Shown here: positions 5,214 to 9,053 of the stretch, piece by piece
Numbering within the stretch: the first letter of the stretch is position 1
Layout: each line of letters opens with the position of its first letter
Assembly: GCA_023448955.1 (NCBI GenBank)
Contig: JAEXJU010000031.1
Location: 1 to 9,053 of the forward strand
DNA: 9,053 nt
Reading direction: 5' to 3'
Source: Bacteroidota bacterium
GTDB lineage: Bacteria > Bacteroidota > Bacteroidia > Flavobacteriales > Weeksellaceae
Made by a program: the position numbers and the translations under genes
The notes under the pieces: generated by a model
Told to the model about the DNA's origin: nothing
The model's database searches: none
What the model saw: the letters and a program-made list of their open reading frames with translations, nothing else

Positions 5214-6077
5214 TTAGTTATATTCAGCAAATGATTGTTGGATACTCATAGAGATTTCATCAATCTTATAAGTCAATCCGTCAATTTTAGAAGTAAAGAA
5301 GTTATAAAGGATAATTGCGATAGCTGATGTACCAATACCTAAAGCTGTATTGATCAAAGCCTCGGAGATACCTGTAGAAAGTGCTGCTGCATCTGGTGTT
5401 CCACCTCCTGATCCTAATGCGAAGAACGCCTTGATCATCCCGATTACGGTTCCTAGTAGAGCAACCAATGTTGCAACTGTCCCTAATGTAGAAAGAATCA
5501 TCATATTCTTTTCTAACATTGGCATTTCCAAAGTTGTAGCTTCTTCGATGGCTTTGTTAAGAGCTACCATTTTTTGTTCTTTGTTTAGTGTGTTGTCTTT
5601 CGCAAGAGCTTTGTAAGTCGTAAGACCTTCTTTTACAACGTTACCAACAGAACCTTTTTGTCTGTCACACTCTTCAAGAGCTTCATCAATTCTGTTTTGG
5701 TTTAGCAAGCTTCTGATCTTGATAACAAAGTTATCCAGATTTCCGCTACCCGCAGCTTTACCCAAAACCAATGCTCTCTCAATAGAGAAAACAATAACGG
5801 TAAGCATAAACGTAATCAAAATAGGTACGATTACACCCCCTTTGTAAATAATACCCAAGAAAGACTCTGGATGAATATCCTTCCCATCAACATCTGAGAA
5901 AGCAACTGAACTGCCCCCTAATTTTTCCGCATCTCTAAAGTTGCCCGGATTACCTAAAACGAATAAATAAATAGCAATACCTATTAAAAAGATAATAGGA
6001 ATAATTACAGCCGGATTAAGTCCTCCCTGCTTTTTAGCAACTACTTGCTCATCTGTGTTTGAAACATTCATTTCCAT
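5214..6077 (-). CDS. exbB: ExbB / MotA-TolQ-ExbB proton channel protein
   Basis: Role: forms the pentameric inner-membrane channel of the TonB motor. Seen in 287 residues: membrane helices at about 22-43, 80-100, 193-222 and 241-263. The last two carry the family core: STLGTVATLVALLGTVIGM (196-214) and SEALINTALGIGTSAIAI (238-255), with pore-lining threonines. The large cytoplasmic domain lies between helices 2 and 3. The helix at 22-43 and the segment to residue 79 (including EKLGGSSVAFSDVDGKDI) are extra relative to the three-helix E. coli ExbB. Of two in-frame ATGs (6077 and 6071) I keep the first; neither has a clear ribosome site. GldL, MotA or TolQ are excluded by the two adjacent exbD genes and tonB. 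It is the first gene of the exbB-exbD-exbD-tonB operon. Confidence 0.95.
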   Translation of the reverse strand: MEMNVSNTDEQVVAKKQGGLNPAVIIPIIFLIGIAIYLFVLGNPGNFRDAEKLGGSSVAFSDVDGKDIHPESFLGIIYKGGVIVPILITFMLTVIVFSIERALVLGKAAGSGNLDNFVIKIRSLLNQNRIDEALEECDRQKGSVGNVVKEGLTTYKALAKDNTLNKEQKMVALNKAIEEATTLEMPMLEKNMMILSTLGTVATLVALLGTVIGMIKAFFALGSGGGTPDAAALSTGISEALINTALGIGTSAIAIILYNFFTSKIDGLTYKIDEISMSIQQSFAEYN

Positions 6078-6141
6078 ATTAAAACTAAATTATAATTGTT
6101 AAATATTATCGTGTAAAATAAAGTCAAATATTTTAAAAATG

Positions 6142-6149
6142 CAAAATTA
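6142..6149 (-). promoter_or_regulatory. Possible -7 promoter box for the exbB operon
   Basis: The minus strand reads TAATTTTG, a match to TAnnTTTG, giving a leader of about 60 bases before the exbB ATG. A TTG -33 element at the expected distance is not evident. The surrounding spacer (6078-6363, 286 bases) is very A+T-rich. I see neither a clear leuS terminator nor another gene in it; the only inverted repeat is a weak A/T-only one (AAAATTAT at 6284-6291 with ATAATTTT at 6305-6312). No Fur-box-like palindrome was recognised by eye. Confidence 0.3.
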
Positions 6150-6363
6150 TTTTTGCTTTGAGTTCTAATTTTTTTACCTAAAAAAAACAATTAATTCAAT
6201 TATTAAATAAATTAAAACCCTGTTTTTGTGAATTTATTATCTCTTTTTGAATTATTAATATTATATACTTAAAATTGATATGCTAAAATTATGATTTTGA
6301 TTTCAATAATTTTTAATGTATAGAATAATAATTTTTCTTAATCTCTCACAAGGAAATCTTAAA

Positions 6364-9053
6364 TCAGCTAACAATATTAATGATTTTCTTCGGAACAAAG
6401 ATGAAATTCTTAACCGAATTTTCGCCTAAAAGCCTTTTGACGTCTTCATTTTCCATTACAATTTTCTGTACATCATCCTTAGTCAAATCTGCTGCTAATT
6501 TCAGTTTAAGCTTCATTTTTCCATTGAAACTTACTGGATAATCAATTTCATCTTCAATCAGATAGCTTTCTTCCAATTTTGGAAAGTATTCAAACTCAAT
6601 AGATCCGTTATTTCCTAGCAAATTCCATACCTCTTCGCAAATATGCGGCGCATATGGTGATATAATAACAGCTAAAGGTTGCAAAATATTGCGTTTTCTG
6701 CATTTTAGTTTCTGTAACTCGTTGACTGCAATCATAAAAGACGAAACGGAGGTATTGAAAGAAAAATTCTCAATATCATAAACGACCTTCTTGATCAACG
6801 TATGCAACACTTTATATTCTTCTTTAGTTGGCTCTTCATCAGAAACAGAGAATGTATCGCCATCGAAATAAAGATTCCAGAATTTTTTCAGGAAACCATA
6901 AACGCCGCTAAGGCCTTGCGTGTTCCAAGGTTTGGATTGTTCCAATGGTCCAAGGAACATTTCGTACAACCTTAAACCATCTGCGCCATATTCATTACAA
7001 ATATCATCTGGATTGACGACATTGTATTTTGATTTGGACATTTTTTCTACCTCACGCTCACAAATATATTTTTCATCATCTAAAATAAATTCGGCATCAT
7101 TAAATTCAGGTCGCCATTTCTTAAATTTTTCAACATCTAATTCATCAGAAGTACCTTTTAATAAAGATACATCGACGTGGATTTTTTGAATTTCATTATG
7201 ATTTACATTTGATTCAAAATATATCCCATCTGTTCCATTAGACTTTGCAATTGAATTTAATTCATCAATTATGTTTTTAAAAATCAATTCTTCTGAACTT
7301 AAAGTTTCACCTAAATTTAGCTTTATCTTTACTTTATGAAGCGTTTCCCATTCATTGAGAATTACATTTGCATGTTTTTTTGGCAAAATTATATAATTCC
7401 GATCATTTCCAAATCCTCCTCCATTCTTTATATAATGAGGCTTCATTCTATAAACAAACGCACTCATCCCCAAAATCATTCCTTGATTAATCAATTTTTG
7501 GAAAGGCTCATTTTGTTCAATATAACCTCTGTCTTTTAAGAACATATTCCAAAAACGGGAATACAATAAGTGTCCTGTTGCGTGCTCACTACCTCCGATG
7601 TACAAATCAACTTGTCCCCAATAATCTGACAATTCTTTTTTACAGAAAACCTCATCATCATTCGGGTCCATATATCTTAGGAAATACCAGGAACTTCCAG
7701 CCCAACCTGGCATTGTGGATAATTCTAATGGGAAAACGGTTTTATCATCAATCAAATCGGTATCAACCACTTTTTGATTGGCTTCGTCCCAAGCAAATGT
7801 TTTTGCGTTTCCTAATGGCGGATCGCCATCTTCGGTTGGTAAATATTTTTCAACTTCAGGCAATTCCAAAGGCAAAGCGGAATTTGGCAAAGTGTACGGC
7901 ATTCCTTCCTTATAATAAATAGGAACCGGCTCACCCCAATATCTTTGTCTGGAAAAAATCGCATCACGCTGTCTGTAATTCGTAGTTCCGTGACCAATTC
8001 CTCGGTTTTCGATTTCAGCGATTATTTTTGCTTTCGCATCCTTATAATTAAGACCATTCAGGAAATCAGAATTCACACAAACTGAATCCTTAGAATCATA
8101 AGCTTCTTCCTGAACATCCACATCAGATTCTACAACCTTGATGATTTCCAACCCGAATTTCTTCGCAAACCTGTGGTCACGCTCATCGTGTGCAGGAACC
8201 GCCATCACAGCGCCAGTTCCGTAACCCATCAGCACATAATCCGAAATATAAACCGGAATATTTTTCCCTGTAAACGGATTGATTGCATAACTTCCTGTGA
8301 AAGCACCACTCACATTTTTAACGTCAGCCATTCTATCACGTTCTGTTTTTTTAGAGGTTTCTTCTATATAATGATCAACCTCAGTTTTTTGTTCAGCCGT
8401 TGTCAGATTCTGAACCAAAGGATTTTCCGGTGCCAAAACCATAAACGTTGCTCCGAAAATAGTATCTGGACGAGTTGTGAAAACTTCGATGTAGTTGTCG
8501 GTTGTTGGTTGTTGGTTATTGGCTTCTTTTCCATCAACTATCAACTTTGAACTATCAACTAAAAACCTTACCTGCGCGCCTTGCGATTTCCCAATCCAAT
8601 ATTCCTGAGCATCTTTCAAAGGTTGTGGCCAGTCCAAAGTTTTCAAGCCTTGTAATAATCTTTCAGAGTAAGCGGATATTCTCATACTCCACTGCATCAT
8701 TTTCTTCTGGAAAACCGGGTAACCTCCTCTTTCGGATTTTCCGTCTTTTATTTCGTCGTTCGCCAAAACCGTTCCGAGAGCCGGGCACCAGTTCACAGTT
8801 GTTTCCGCTCTGTAAGCCAAACCGTAATTTAATAATATTTCTTCTTTTTTTATTTCAGAATAAGAATTCCAATCTTCTGAAGTGAAATTCAGTTCTTCGT
8901 TTTGATTCGCATCAAGACCTTCAGTTCCTTTTGATTCAAATTGAGAAATCAAAGTATCGATAGATTCCGCTTTATCACTCGATTTATTATACCAGGAATG
9001 AAACAACTGAATGAAAATCCACTGCGTCCATTTATAATAAGAAGGGTCAGAAG
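6364..9053 (-). CDS. leuS: Leucyl-tRNA synthetase, partial, N-terminus outside window
   Basis: Role: charges tRNA-Leu in the cytoplasm; class I synthetase. The reading frame enters at the right edge as SDPSYYKWTQWIFIQLF, so about 895 residues are visible; the HIGH motif and roughly the first hundred residues are missing. No start codon is claimed. Numbering from the Leu codon at 9006: WCPALGTVLAN (73-83); the CP1 editing domain with TTRPDTIFG (177-185) and GTGAVMAVPAHDERD (263-277, Asp277 being the editing-site aspartate equivalent); the catalytic WYFLRYMDPND (440-450) and GGSEHATGHLLYSRFW (471-486); KMSKS (655-659); the anticodon-binding domain; and a small C-terminal domain ending FVPKKIINIVS. 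Two segments are odd: a heptamer-repeat-encoded loop (about 149-171) and an extra block at about 521-608 before KMSKS. The frame stays open through both and all key motifs remain, so it should be functional. Confidence 0.96.
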   Translation of the reverse strand, partial: SDPSYYKWTQWIFIQLFHSWYNKSSDKAESIDTLISQFESKGTEGLDANQNEELNFTSEDWNSYSEIKKEEILLNYGLAYRAETTVNWCPALGTVLANDEIKDGKSERGGYPVFQKKMMQWSMRISAYSERLLQGLKTLDWPQPLKDAQEYWIGKSQGAQVRFLVDSSKLIVDGKEANNQQPTTDNYIEVFTTRPDTIFGATFMVLAPENPLVQNLTTAEQKTEVDHYIEETSKKTERDRMADVKNVSGAFTGSYAINPFTGKNIPVYISDYVLMGYGTGAVMAVPAHDERDHRFAKKFGLEIIKVVESDVDVQEEAYDSKDSVCVNSDFLNGLNYKDAKAKIIAEIENRGIGHGTTNYRQRDAIFSRQRYWGEPVPIYYKEGMPYTLPNSALPLELPEVEKYLPTEDGDPPLGNAKTFAWDEANQKVVDTDLIDDKTVFPLELSTMPGWAGSSWYFLRYMDPNDDEVFCKKELSDYWGQVDLYIGGSEHATGHLLYSRFWNMFLKDRGYIEQNEPFQKLINQGMILGMSAFVYRMKPHYIKNGGGFGNDRNYIILPKKHANVILNEWETLHKVKIKLNLGETLSSEELIFKNIIDELNSIAKSNGTDGIYFESNVNHNEIQKIHVDVSLLKGTSDELDVEKFKKWRPEFNDAEFILDDEKYICEREVEKMSKSKYNVVNPDDICNEYGADGLRLYEMFLGPLEQSKPWNTQGLSGVYGFLKKFWNLYFDGDTFSVSDEEPTKEEYKVLHTLIKKVVYDIENFSFNTSVSSFMIAVNELQKLKCRKRNILQPLAVIISPYAPHICEEVWNLLGNNGSIEFEYFPKLEESYLIEDEIDYPVSFNGKMKLKLKLAADLTKDDVQKIVMENEDVKRLLGENSVKNFIFVPKKIINIVS
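7183..7446 (-). other. Extra segment within leuS before the KMSKS loop
   Basis: Residues about 521-608 (MKPHYIKNGGG to NHNEIQK) replace what I recall as a short loop of some 15-25 residues after ILGxSxFVYR in other Bacteroidota LeuRS. That makes an insertion of roughly 65 residues. After it the usual IHVDVSLL and WRPEF resume. The segment is Lys/Asn-rich and hand-counts to about 27% G+C over 7201-7440, but the following 7021-7140 is equally A+T-rich, so composition alone does not mark an insert. The position corresponds to the leucine-specific domain region of bacterial LeuRS. The boundaries are estimates. Confidence 0.6.
8494..8521. repeat. Tandem heptamer array inside leuS, array A (GTTGTTG x4)
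   Basis: Four consecutive 7-base units on the plus strand: GTTGTCG, GTTGTTG, GTTGTTG, GTTATTG. They encode the minus-strand residues NNQQPTTDN in the LeuRS editing domain. Seven-base units change frame at each copy, so one repeat unit is read differently each time. Confidence 0.85.
8533..8560. repeat. Tandem heptamer array inside leuS, array B (ATCAACT x4)
   Basis: Four consecutive 7-base units on the plus strand: ATCAACT, ATCAACT, TTGAACT, ATCAACT. They lie 11 bases from array A. They encode residues of VDSSKLIVDG in LeuRS. GTTG-rich array A and CAAC-rich array B are partly complementary, so the pair could form an imperfect hairpin. Confidence 0.85.

Noticed and set aside
237..6077. Gliding-motility or type IX secretion motor (GldL/GldM) as explanation for the ExbB/ExbD-like genes.
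   Set aside because: The four-gene order with a genuine TonB C-terminal domain and two ExbD-type aspartate motifs fits a TonB system; no GldK, GldM or GldN relatives are visible.
6078..6363. Search of the leuS-exbB spacer for a small gene, sRNA, Fur box or terminator.
   Set aside because: Only A/T-only weak inverted repeats and no coherent reading frame were found. An iron-responsive site would be expected for TonB genes, but no palindrome convincing by eye is present.
7812..8885. Several open frames of 60-127 codons on both strands within leuS.
   Set aside because: They overlap strongly conserved LeuRS motifs in the true frame and have no recognisable composition, domain or start region.
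6364..9006. Reading leuS as complete, with a start at 9006.
   Set aside because: That codon is TTG (Leu) inside the conserved string WTQWIFIQLFHSWY. The frame continues to the window edge and the HIGH motif is missing, so the gene is truncated by the window, not by mutation.

Overview
All real genes in this window lie on the minus strand, so transcription runs from the right edge to the left. The sequence is A+T-rich and lacks strong Shine-Dalgarno sites. Several promoter-like TAnnTTTG boxes (the -7 consensus of Bacteroidota) are present. Protein signatures fit the class Flavobacteriia: a TonB with the N-terminal EYGAYDLR-type motif, paired exbD genes, and BshB1. From protein similarity as I remember it, the best guess is the Chryseobacterium/Elizabethkingia group (Weeksellaceae). 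That placement is inference and was not searched.

Layout in transcription order, from right to left. (1) 9053-6364: leuS, leucyl-tRNA synthetase, missing its N-terminus at the window edge. It carries two unusual stretches: a double heptamer-repeat block at the entry to the editing domain, and a long extra segment before the KMSKS loop. (2) 6363-6078: an A+T-rich spacer with a possible exbB promoter. (3) 6077-3110: exbB, exbD, a second exbD and tonB, a complete TonB energy-transduction operon closed by an intrinsic terminator. (4) 3043-1988: a 61-residue two-helix membrane protein, directly abutting a PstS-like periplasmic-binding lipoprotein. (5) 1871-237: a secreted TPR-repeat protein closed by a strong intrinsic terminator. 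(6) 155-1: the start of bshB1, the bacillithiol-pathway deacetylase, cut by the left edge.

The ExbB/ExbD/ExbD/TonB proteins should form an inner-membrane, proton-driven motor that energises TonB-dependent outer-membrane transporters. The three envelope genes downstream (small membrane protein, orphan binding lipoprotein, TPR protein) have no transporter permease beside them. They may be accessories of the TonB system or of the outer membrane, but this is suggested only by position. leuS and bshB1 are housekeeping flanks.

I did not find an RNA gene, CRISPR array, insertion sequence or phage gene. I see no clearly new defence or metabolic system. The best leads are the heptamer arrays inside leuS, the LeuRS insertion, and the orphan envelope module behind tonB.
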